Source: Bacillus massiliigorillae
GTDB lineage: Bacteria; Bacillota; Bacilli; Bacillales; DSM-1321
Length of the DNA: 64,000 bases
Assembly: GCF_000380245.2 (NCBI RefSeq)
Contig: NZ_HG428741.1
Coordinates: forward strand, 1,458,989-1,522,988
Reading direction: 5' to 3'
The translations under genes were made by a program, and so were the position numbers. The first letter of the stretch is position 1, and each line of letters opens with the position of its first letter. Under the pieces are notes generated by a model. The model saw only the letters and a program-made list of their open reading frames with translations. It ran no database searches and had not been told where the DNA came from. Positions 27,088-34,643 of the stretch are shown one piece after another.

Positions 27088-28035
27088 ATGATTCATCCAA
27101 TTATTGTACCTACTAAATACTCATTAAGAAGTTTTAATTTTTATTTAGTTCAGGAGGAAAATGAATTAACATTGATTGATGCGGGTATAAATATTGACGA
27201 ATGTTGGGAATATTTCAACAGAACTTTAAATGAAAATGGATTAAGTGTTCACGATATAACTCGAATCATTCTCACTCATAATCATGAAGATCATACAGGA
27301 TTGGTAAATCGAATAACCTCAATAAAAAATGTACCGATTTATGCCCATGAAGAATCGATTATTCGTTTAAAACGAGATAAGGATTATTTTTCTCTTAGAA
27401 TTGATTTCTTTGACCAACTATATCGTGAAATGGGATGTGGTGAAGAGGGAAGAGAGCATGTTGGAAAATTAAGAAAAGCGATGAATAGTAAAGAAAGATT
27501 TAAGATTCAAGGAGACATTCATCCAATTGTAGAAGGTGATATAGTATCAGGGTTGCAAGTTATTGAAACACCTGGTCATTCACCCGATCATGTCGTTTTA
27601 CTCCAACCAGAAACTCAAAATCTATTTGGGGGAGACCATCTTGTTGGGCATATTTCTAGTAATGCAATCGTAGAACCAGACCGTCAAGGAAATAGAATTC
27701 TTACAATAAATGAATACTTGCAATCTCTTCAGAAATGCTTAGAACTTGATATAAATACGGTATACTCAGGGCACGGACGAATTATCAAAAATCCTAAAGA
27801 ACTAATTCATCATAGAATCGAGAGAATTCATCAAAAATCTGAGCAAATATTAAGCCTAATAAAGGAAGGTATGACAACAGCAAGCGAAATTGCTCGAAGC
27901 TTTTATAAAGATAAGTATAGGACTGAATTTAGCTTAGTTATGTCTGAAATTATTGGTCATATAGACTATTTAGAGCTATGTAATAAAATAAAGAAAGAGA
28001 AAAAAGAAGGAGTTTGGCATTACTCAGAATTATAG
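27088..28035 (+). CDS. MBL-fold metallohydrolase
   Basis: 315 residues. The zinc-binding signature THNHEDH (His64, His66, Asp68, His69) is intact. Further ligands are likely in ETPGHSPDH (third His) and FGGDHL (Asp), and SGHG near residue 232 supplies the last His. The C-terminal 60 residues form a winged-helix-like tail, as in the lactamase_B group with a BLACT_WH extension. The family hydrolyses thioesters, lactones or phosphodiesters in the cytoplasm; the substrate cannot be chosen here. It stands alone between a terminator and decayed sequence. Confidence 0.82.
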   Translation: MIHPIIVPTKYSLRSFNFYLVQEENELTLIDAGINIDECWEYFNRTLNENGLSVHDITRIILTHNHEDHTGLVNRITSIKNVPIYAHEESIIRLKRDKDYFSLRIDFFDQLYREMGCGEEGREHVGKLRKAMNSKERFKIQGDIHPIVEGDIVSGLQVIETPGHSPDHVVLLQPETQNLFGGDHLVGHISSNAIVEPDRQGNRILTINEYLQSLQKCLELDINTVYSGHGRIIKNPKELIHHRIERIHQKSEQILSLIKEGMTTASEIARSFYKDKYRTEFSLVMSEIIGHIDYLELCNKIKKEKKEGVWHYSEL

Positions 28036-28465
28036 TTGAAAGGGAAAATGATAGCAGGAAGAAAAGTATTTCACAATGGTTATCAGATTATCCGCTATTA
28101 GCTCCACATAAAGCTCAAGCTTTTCCTGAAACATCTCTTCAACTAATATGTGATAATTAATTACCTATATCAGGCTCGTTAAATGCATGTCGAAGCACTA
28201 GCTATTCAACATGAACAAAGAAAATATTAGTTGTAATGATATCCTAATAAACCTTTTAAAATGTAGTGAGTAAGTAAATGTTATAGGATGGATATGGGGA
28301 ATGCTAACGTATTCTTTATATTTTTTAAAAAATAGAGAGAAGACATTTTAACTTTGGGCAAATCAATGGTAAAATAAAATAGATTTTTTGATAATAAGAA
28401 ATCAAATCATGTCAATGCTAGAACAGGTTACATATTATCATAAACAAAGGAAAGGAAGACATAAC
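28036..28465 (+). other. Gap with a possible gene remnant
   Basis: No intact gene. In one frame around 28063-28160 a coding-like stretch reads SISQWLSDYPLLAPHKAQAFPETSLQLICDN before a stop; I cannot place its family. The rest is AT-rich and leads into the ppiB ribosome-binding site. Confidence 0.3.
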
Positions 28466-28909
28466 ATGACTAAAACTTTAGGACGTATTACAATGGAAAA
28501 CGGAGGAGTTATCAACATCGAATTCTTCCCAAATGAAGCACCAGGAACAGTAGCTAACTTTAAAAAATTAGCTGACGAAGGATTCTATAACGGGTTAAAT
28601 TTCCACCGTGTTATTCCAGGATTCGTAGCTCAAGGCGGATGCCCACACGGAAATGGTATGGGTGGCCCTGGCTATTCAATAAAATGTGAAACTGCTGGAA
28701 ACCCACATAAGCACGTTGCAGGTGCTTTATCAATGGCTCATGCTGGTAAAGATACTGGTGGAAGCCAATTCTTTATCGTTCATGAAGCACAACCACATTT
28801 AGATGGAGTTCATACTGTATTCGGTCAAGTGAATGCAGAAGATATCGATACAGTTCTTTACATCAAACAAGGTGATGTAATGAAAGAAGTAAAAGTTTGG
28901 GAAGAGTAA
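28466..28909 (+). CDS. ppiB: Cyclophilin-type peptidyl-prolyl isomerase PpiB
   Basis: 147 residues, the length of Bacillus PpiB. The cyclophilin signature FHRVIPGFVAQGGCPHGNGMGGPGY, and SMAHAGKDTGGSQFFI with the catalytic-site Gln and Phe, are intact. Cytoplasmic prolyl isomerase that speeds protein folding. ATG at 28466 follows AAAGGAAG; a longer frame from 28388 is not supported. The last 250 bases and the downstream hairpins are duplicated twice further on (30034-30305, 32195-32311), so this is the parent of two broken copies. Confidence 0.92.
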   Translation: MTKTLGRITMENGGVINIEFFPNEAPGTVANFKKLADEGFYNGLNFHRVIPGFVAQGGCPHGNGMGGPGYSIKCETAGNPHKHVAGALSMAHAGKDTGGSQFFIVHEAQPHLDGVHTVFGQVNAEDIDTVLYIKQGDVMKEVKVWEE

Positions 28910-28915
28910 TTAGTT

Positions 28916-28950
28916 GAGAAGAAGTAGGATGAAATCCTGCTTCTTTTTTT
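28916..28950 (+). terminator. Terminator after ppiB
   Basis: AGAAGTAGGAT pairs with ATCCTGCTTCT, then seven T. A related hairpin (AAGAAGTAGA/TCTACTTCTT) follows the ppiB remnant at 32322. Confidence 0.85.
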
Positions 28951-29051
28951 GTTTATAAAATTATGGAATGTGACTGTAATCTTATGCATGGCTAATTCGA
29001 AAATAGTTAAATAGGTAAGAACTAAAAATGAATAATACTTGCTTACCATTT

Positions 29052-29083
29052 GAGGCAGTATTGCATATGTCTCTTTTTTGTTT
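29052..29083 (+). terminator. Second, decayed hairpin downstream of ppiB
   Basis: GAGGCAG...ATGTCTCTTTTTT, a weak stem with a T-run. It matches the better-preserved hairpin after the second ppiB copy (30325-30355). Confidence 0.4.
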
Positions 29084-29141
29084 ATGTTAATATAATTTAT
29101 AGTATTTAATTTATTGCTAAAGAAATATAGGGGGAGAAATT

Positions 29142-29639
29142 TTGAAAGGTTTAAAGCTAGTATTAATTGTTATAATTTCAGCTGTTTTTTTGAGTGGGTG
29201 TGCGAGTGATAGGGGAAATGAGAATAATCGGGAGAAAAATGTATTAACTACAATTAATATACCTCATGTAAATGAGTATTCTTTTTTATATGTACAAGGA
29301 GCAAAGGGAAATGCATCATTTTCTGAATCAACGAGTACAACTATTAATGATAACAAAAAAATTAAAGAGTTTATTAATAAAATAGATGGTATGAAAGTAA
29401 CCAAACCATCCGATAAAGAATTAGCAGAACAAATTAAAGCACTTAATCGTCAAGACAGATATACTTTTATATTATCTAATAGTGAGACAATGGATGATAT
29501 GGTTTATCCAATTAGTATCTACAAAGATGGAATTGTCCAGTTCCAAGATCCTGAGATAGAACAAATTACCCTTATTTCTAAAGAAAAATATCCTGAATTA
29601 TTTGGAGAAATTAAAGACATATTAGAAATTACTTTTTAA
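29142..29639 (+). CDS. Hypothetical lipoprotein
   Basis: 165 residues. Clear lipoprotein signal (MKGLKLVLIVIISAVFLSGC, lipidated Cys20). The mature domain is charged, with no motif I recognise; the middle (NDNKKIKEFINKIDGMKV) and the C-terminal segment look like a small alpha/beta domain found in short Bacillus lipoproteins. TTG at 29142 follows GGGGGAG by about seven bases. Exported and anchored to the outer face of the membrane; function unknown. It lies inside the region bounded by ppiB duplicates and is followed by a strong terminator. Confidence 0.75.
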   Translation: MKGLKLVLIVIISAVFLSGCASDRGNENNREKNVLTTINIPHVNEYSFLYVQGAKGNASFSESTSTTINDNKKIKEFINKIDGMKVTKPSDKELAEQIKALNRQDRYTFILSNSETMDDMVYPISIYKDGIVQFQDPEIEQITLISKEKYPELFGEIKDILEITF

Positions 29640-29665
29640 AAGCATCGATTATGATGCTTTTTTTA
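29638..29665 (+). terminator. Terminator after the lipoprotein gene
   Basis: AAAAGCATC and GATGCTTTT form a 9-bp stem, followed by T residues. Confidence 0.85.
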
Positions 29666-29685
29666 ATTGTTATTATTTTTGTTAT

Positions 29686-29970
29686 GTGTTCAAAAACCTT
29701 ATAAATAAAGGGATTTTCTATCCCTATATCTTAATGAAATCCATATTTTATTGTAAATATTCTTTACAGTACATTACCGAATGGTATAATTCACCTGAAT
29801 TAAAACAAGCTGAATTAATTTCAAAAGAGAATAGTAACTCAATTTCTACGGAAAGAATCTCTAGATTAAAAAAGGAAATTGAGGAGTTTATTGAAATATA
29901 TGATGAGGCTGAACATTATCAAAAACAAATAAAAAAACGGCAAAATCAAAATAAATCTATCTCTAGATAA
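29686..29970 (+). CDS. Doubtful small ORF
   Basis: 94 codons from GTG with no ribosome-binding site. The first half is hydrophobic/aromatic, and the second is a charged helix (RISRLKKEIEEFIEIYDEAEHYQKQIKKRQ) that could be a coiled coil. It starts just after a terminator and ends about 60 bases before the second ppiB copy. It may be a fragment of a gene interrupted by the duplication. I do not recognise the family. Confidence 0.25.
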   Translation: MFKNLINKGIFYPYILMKSIFYCKYSLQYITEWYNSPELKQAELISKENSNSISTERISRLKKEIEEFIEIYDEAEHYQKQIKKRQNQNKSISR

Positions 29971-30033
29971 AATCCAATTTTTCAATGAAGTAAAAATGGA
30001 CAACCCTGTTACTGAGGAATTAGGGGTATTTAA

Positions 30034-30305
30034 GACATCCCATTCCGAATAGTATGGGTGGCCCTGGCTATTCAATTAAATGTGAAACTGCTGGAAATCC
30101 ACATAAGCACGTTGCAGGTGCTTTATCAAAGGCTCATGCTGGTAAAGATACTGGTGGATGCCAATACTTTATCGTTCATGAAGCACAACCACATTTAGAT
30201 GGAGCTCATACTGTATTCGGTCAAATGAATGCAGAAGATATCGATACAGTTCATTACATCAAACAAGTTGATGTAATGAAAGAAGTTAAAGTTTGGGAAG
30301 AGTAA
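30034..30305 (+). pseudogene. Truncated second copy of ppiB (3' half)
   Basis: Homology to ppiB begins near 30034 in decayed form and becomes near-identical from ATGGGTGGCCCTGG (30054) to the stop: about 10 differences in 252 bases. The reading frame stays open for 83 codons. The N-terminal half with the FHRV catalytic segment is missing, and GGSQFF has become GGCQYF. It cannot fold as a full cyclophilin. No ribosome-binding site precedes the internal ATG. Probably a recent partial duplication that is not expressed. Confidence 0.85.
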
Positions 30306-31087
30306 TTAAGGAAAAATGATACATTCGAGGCAGCTTGAGGGCTGTCTCTTTTTTATGTTTTATAACCTCTCTTATTAATATATATATATAAATCTTTTGT
30401 AGTTTGATAAAGTTCTTCAACATTAGTAGCTACATTCTAAATGTCTTGGGTCGATAGCTATACTGTGAAAATTGAAAAAAATGATGTTGAAAGATTTTAT
30501 TTAAATCTTATGGAAAATTTTAATATGTTTATTAAATGTTATAGATAATTACAAGCCGGAGTTAGAGGGAGGATGAATGTGTAAAAAAAAGAGCCTTCTA
30601 ATAAAGAAGACTCCAAAACAGAATTAGCTTTCATCCAAACTTACTTAAAAGAGATAAATGATTCTCTATAGTGTAATACACAAAGGTTAAAATTAGGTAA
30701 AATACAAAAAATAGTCTCTTTGACTTTCACAGCAATAGTGACCAGAGAATCAAATTAAGAATCTATTAAAAGAGCGATCACTTTTCTTAATTTTGTTGCT
30801 AATAGAGCTTATAAAGGAAATGTAGTTTTGGAAAGCGTGAGTGAGTTATATGTTTAGTGCATTCTATTAAATACATTGTAAAAAGAGGTTAAATCCTAAT
30901 TTGTTTTAAATTTCTAAAATCTCAATAAAATGTTTTTTAGAAAATGATATTTTGATATAGTAATTATGTAAAACAAAATTCCGAATATATACAGAAAGGA
31001 GATTAAACTGAAAAAATAATCATTCTTGAAATCCTTTTCATACGAACTAAACACCCTAAGCTAGTACAAAGAAGGGAGTCATTAAAA
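30306..31087. other. 782-bp gap, mostly decayed sequence
   Basis: It contains the hairpin at 30325-30355, a short TA repeat near 30377-30392 and a 35-codon open frame without support (30441-30548). A small hairpin GAGCCTTCT/AGAAGACTC lies near 30590-30612. Nothing else is recognisable. The last 90 bases hold the leader of the GH16 gene with AGAAGGGAG before its ATG. Confidence 0.4.
30325..30355 (+). terminator. Terminator after the ppiB copy
   Basis: GAGGCAGC with GGGCTGTCTC, then six T. Same type as the hairpins at 29052 and 32420. Confidence 0.7.
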
Positions 31088-31858
31088 ATGAAACTAAAAA
31101 CAATAGGTATACTAATTGGATTATCTGTTGCTTTTTTTTGTATTTCAGATACGAAGGCAAATGCTTACGAAAGGCAAATCCGATTTAGTGGATATGATTG
31201 GGATGTTCGGCATAATGATGTATTACAAGGCCCAGGTCCAAATTATTTCAGTGACAGCCAATCAAATGTGTGGGTTGATTCTTCAGGGAAGTTGCATATG
31301 AAACTTACGTACCGGGATGGAAGCTGGTATGGTGCGGAAGTGATTAATAGAGAAGTTCTCGGATATGGGAAATATACGTTTTATTTAGATGCAAAATTGG
31401 ATGAATTAGATCCAAATGTGGTTTTTGGTTTATTTACATATGATACGGAATCCCCTGATGCACAAAAAAAAGGCTATCGAGAAATTGATATTGAATTTGC
31501 AAAATGGGCAGACGAGCATTACCCGAATACGCAATATACTATTTGGAGCTCTGAAACGAAAAGGCAATTTCACGCTTTTAATAGTTCTATGCCACAAGGA
31601 ACCTATTCAACACATAGTTTTAATTGGCAACCAAAAAAAGTGGAATTTGAATCACTTGGAGGTCATTATGCACAAGCACCAAATCAAAACTTTATTTGGC
31701 AAAGATGGAATTATCAAAGTAAGCTCGTTCCAGACGAAGGAAAGGCAAAAATACATATGAATCTATGGTTGTTTAATGGAGATGCACCAACCAATAATAG
31801 TGAAGTAGAGGTCATTATATCGAAATTTACGTTTGATCCATATAAATCAAGGAATTAA
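31088..31858 (+). CDS. Secreted glycoside hydrolase family 16 beta-glucanase
   Basis: 256 residues. Signal peptide (MKLKTIGILIGLSVAFFCIS) with likely cleavage after the Ala at about residue 26 (KANA). The GH16 catalytic signature EIDIEF is present: nucleophile Glu132, assisting Asp134, acid/base Glu136. GKYTFYLDAKLDE upstream and the C-terminal WLFNGDAPTNN segment suit a jelly-roll lichenase-like enzyme. It would cleave beta-1,3-1,4 or related glucans outside the cell. Monocistronic by position; bounded on both sides by decayed, repeat-rich sequence, so lateral gain is plausible. Confidence 0.88.
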   Translation: MKLKTIGILIGLSVAFFCISDTKANAYERQIRFSGYDWDVRHNDVLQGPGPNYFSDSQSNVWVDSSGKLHMKLTYRDGSWYGAEVINREVLGYGKYTFYLDAKLDELDPNVVFGLFTYDTESPDAQKKGYREIDIEFAKWADEHYPNTQYTIWSSETKRQFHAFNSSMPQGTYSTHSFNWQPKKVEFESLGGHYAQAPNQNFIWQRWNYQSKLVPDEGKAKIHMNLWLFNGDAPTNNSEVEVIISKFTFDPYKSRN

Positions 31859-31934
31859 AAAATATATCTATTATTAATTGGAACTTCTATAAGTATTGAA
31901 GTTTAGGAATGTTACAATAAAAGTCTATAACGTA

Positions 31935-31985
31935 ATTGATGAGTTTTCACATGTATTAAACATGTAAAAGAGGCGTCTTTTTTGC
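31935..31985 (+). terminator. Terminator-like hairpin after the glucanase gene
   Basis: TTTTCACATGT pairs with ACATGTAAAAG, followed by GGCGTCTTTTTTG. The remaining sequence to 32195 shows no gene. Confidence 0.55.
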
Positions 31986-32194
31986 TTTATGTTTGATTCT
32001 ATTTTTTTAGAGCTATCTCCAATAAAGCACTTCTGATTTTAGGTTAAAATGTAATATTATTTGTTGCTCACTTTATTAATGGAATTATTGTTTTAATTAT
32101 GTTTTTTCACTATGATTGACAGGATTACTAGCTTAAGGTTTAGTAAATGAAGATGGAAATATAGTTAATATTTTGAAATTATACTGGTTATTTA

Positions 32195-32311
32195 ATTTAG
32201 TTGGCGTTCATATTGTATTCGGTTAAGTAAACGCAGTAGATATCGATACAGTTCATGACATCAAACAAGATGTTATTAATGAAAGAAGAAGTTAAAGTTG
32301 GGGAAGAGTAA
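32195..32311 (+). pseudogene. Heavily decayed third copy of the ppiB 3' end
   Basis: From about 32195 the sequence parallels the last 115 bases of ppiB: GGCGTTCATATTGTATTCGG, then GTAGATATCGATACAGTTCA, then GTTAAAGTTGGGGAAGAGTAA at the end. An in-frame stop (GGTTAAGTAAAC in place of GGTCAAGTGAAT) and small indels destroy the frame. It is older than the copy at 30034. Confidence 0.85.
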
Positions 32312-32321
32312 TTTTTATTGG

Positions 32322-32355
32322 AAAAGAAGTAGAACATGATTCTACTTCTTTTTTT
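32322..32355 (+). terminator. Terminator copied with the third ppiB remnant
   Basis: AAGAAGTAGA pairs with TCTACTTCTT, then seven T. Corresponds to the ppiB terminator at 28916. Confidence 0.8.
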
Positions 32356-32419
32356 GTATGGATTTTTATAAAATGCACATATTATAACCATGAACCTCCA
32401 TTATGATGGAACCTCAAAA

Positions 32420-32455
32420 GTTTGAGATAGGATTTATTTTCTGTCTCTTTTTTTA
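32420..32455 (+). terminator. Second hairpin downstream of the third ppiB remnant
   Basis: TTTGAGATAGG...CTGTCTCTTTTTTT, matching the type at 29052 and 30325. The rest up to 32612 is AT-rich leader of hemAT. Confidence 0.5.
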
Positions 32456-32625
32456 TTTATAAATAAGGTATCTTCTAACTGATTTCCCCAATGTTTTTTA
32501 TTGAGAAGTATAATTTCTGAGAGTAAGTTACCGAAATTATATTAAAATTTTAAAAAATAGTATTATATATCCTTGCATAAATTTGATATGCTTATACTGA
32601 TTGTTAAAAATTGGGGGGTATTGTT

Positions 32626-33921
32626 ATGTTTTTTATGAAGAGAAAAGAAGTAGATGAGGATATTACACGAAGGGATGATTTCCTTGTAAAATTAGATATA
32701 AATAATGAAGCGGATCTAGAAAAGCAAATAAATATGATTGAACTATCTATAAAAGACTTAGAGATAGTAAAATCTTTGAAGCCAATTATAGAAAGACATA
32801 TATCTCAGATAGTGGATAAATTTTATCAAAATATAGAATTTCAACCACAATTAATTAGTATTATTGAACGACACAGTTCTATTGAAAAATTAAAGCAAAC
32901 TTTAAGAATCCATATTATTGAATTATTCGATGGACAAATTGATGCTAATTTTTTTAAACAAAGAATAAAGATTGCCGAAGTGCATGTCAGGATTGGCTTA
33001 GAGCCAAAATGGTATTTAAGTGCTTTTCAAAGTATATTATTGACTTTAATAAAAATTGTTCAAGAAGAGATATTAGATAAAACAAAATGCATAAAGGGAA
33101 TTGAAGTAATTACTAAGTTGTTAAGCTTAGAGCAGCAAATTGTTTTAGATGCATATGACAGAGAATCGAAAAGAATTGAAAAAATTGGTGATTTAGAAAA
33201 AAGAAATATACGAGAGCAGGTTAATAATTCAGCCCTTAACCTAGCTGAAATTTGCGAAAAGACACTTTCAAATTATCAATTAGTGGATAGCAAAGCTAGC
33301 GAAATATCAAAACTTACATATGCTAGAATGGAATTGTCTAACCAGGTTAGAGAAAGAGGCCAAGATGGTCAAAAACAACTTCAATTCCAATATGATAATT
33401 TAAGTAATACCAATATAGCTGTGAAAAAAATTCATGAGGATGTTAATAAGCTATTGGATACAATTAAAGATATGCAAAGTATTGTACAAATCGTGAAAGG
33501 CATAGCGGATGAAACTAATCTTCTAGCATTAAATGCGTCAATAGAGGCCGCAAGAGCAGGTAAGTATGGAAATAGTTTTGCAGTGGTAGCAGAAGAGGTT
33601 AGAAAGTTATCATATAGTACAAAGCAATCTTCAGAAAATGTTTTTTCATTAATTTCTAATTCAATGATTCTTGTGAATAACCTTTATGATTCTTTAGAAC
33701 ATGTTCAAAAAGATACTGAATCAGGAAAAGGATATATGAAAGAAATAAAAAATTACTTCTCAGATATTTTACAAACATTAGATGAAATAAAAATTAAAAA
33801 CAATCAGATAGAAGAGGAAGCAAGTGTATTTAAAACGTTTATGACTGATACCAACATAGCTTTTGAAGATGTGGCACAATCCGCAAATCAACTATCGATA
33901 ATTACAAATGAAATGGATTGA
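32626..33921 (+). CDS. hemAT: HemAT-type globin-coupled aerotaxis transducer
   Basis: 431 residues, matching HemAT length. Sensor globin at about residues 30-180, with haem-proximal His120 (IAEVHVRIGLEPKWY) and distal-pocket Tyr67 (KFYQN). The methyl-accepting signalling domain follows (about 230-431), with the conserved hairpin GIADETNLLALNASIEAARAG and FAVVAEEVRKLS. No membrane segment: a soluble oxygen sensor feeding CheA. ATG at 32626 follows GGGGGG by seven bases; an in-frame ATG at 32611 lies before that site. A second, truncated homologue is at 43064. Confidence 0.92.
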   Translation: MFFMKRKEVDEDITRRDDFLVKLDINNEADLEKQINMIELSIKDLEIVKSLKPIIERHISQIVDKFYQNIEFQPQLISIIERHSSIEKLKQTLRIHIIELFDGQIDANFFKQRIKIAEVHVRIGLEPKWYLSAFQSILLTLIKIVQEEILDKTKCIKGIEVITKLLSLEQQIVLDAYDRESKRIEKIGDLEKRNIREQVNNSALNLAEICEKTLSNYQLVDSKASEISKLTYARMELSNQVRERGQDGQKQLQFQYDNLSNTNIAVKKIHEDVNKLLDTIKDMQSIVQIVKGIADETNLLALNASIEAARAGKYGNSFAVVAEEVRKLSYSTKQSSENVFSLISNSMILVNNLYDSLEHVQKDTESGKGYMKEIKNYFSDILQTLDEIKIKNNQIEEEASVFKTFMTDTNIAFEDVAQSANQLSIITNEMD

Positions 33922-33933
33922 TGATGAATAAAT

Positions 33934-33966
33934 TTTGCTCTACCATATATGGTAGGGTTTTTTTGT
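33934..33966 (+). terminator. Terminator after hemAT
   Basis: CTACCATATATGGTAG is a perfect 16-bp palindrome followed by GGTTTTTTT. Confidence 0.8.
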
Positions 33967-34007
33967 AGTAATTTGAGAATTACGAATACCTGAGAAGGAT
34001 AAAGTTA

Positions 34008-34127
34008 ATGAAACAAACTAAAAGAGGTGTGCTCGAATTATTAACACTGATTAGGTATTTATTGTTTTCTTTGGTATCTTGTTTAATTTCTTCAATGTCT
34101 TTATTAATGTTTTTCACTATCATATAA
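34008..34127 (+). CDS. Possible small hydrophobic peptide
   Basis: 39 codons: a basic start (MKQTKRGVLELL) followed by a strongly hydrophobic stretch that could cross the membrane once. AGAAGG lies about ten bases before the ATG. Length and build resemble small membrane peptides or type I toxins, but there is no antisense RNA I can identify. The remaining gap to 34604 holds a small hairpin at 34201-34230 (ACTTCAG/CTGAAG) and AT-rich sequence. Confidence 0.3.
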   Translation: MKQTKRGVLELLTLIRYLLFSLVSCLISSMSLLMFFTII

Positions 34128-34604
34128 GCAATTAATCAAAAAAAATACAAATACGGTTGTCAAAATAGGGAATAGGAATCTTCTTATTTATATAATGAAA
34201 AAGACTTCAGTTTAATCTGAAGCCTTCTTCTCGACATAAAACTTATAGGATAGAACTCTTAATGAATACTAATACAGTATACCTCAATATGGTTAACACT
34301 ATCAAGATGTTGTTAATATATTAATATAGTATTAATATAATCTTTTATAAGTTTTCACAAATGTGATAATGTGTTTCTATACGAAAAATGTTTCCTGCTA
34401 ATTAATGTAACAGACATAAAGGAAATCAATAGTTTCAAAACTGTACCAAATGCAAATCTATATCAATGTACTTAACTTACATTGCAATTGTGAAAAAAAT
34501 ATGAAAAGTTATGTTATTTGATTGAAAAAACTATTCCGATATATTACTTTTAAAGTAACCCTTTTGTGCTATGATCGGATTTTCTTAATCCAATCATGTA
34601 CATA

Positions 34605-34641
34605 TTTTAAATCCCCAACTCAATAGAGAAGGGGATGTTTT
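34605..34641 (-). terminator. Terminator of the SLH-glucosaminidase gene
   Basis: Reading leftward, ATCCCC and GGGGAT enclose TTCTCTATTGAGTT, followed by a T-rich tail. A closely similar hairpin follows the truncated globin gene (43708). Confidence 0.6.
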
Positions 34642-34643
34642 TA

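Noticed and set aside
30441..30548. 35-codon ORF in the gap before the glucanase gene
   Set aside because: No ribosome-binding site and no recognisable product; likely chance or remnant.
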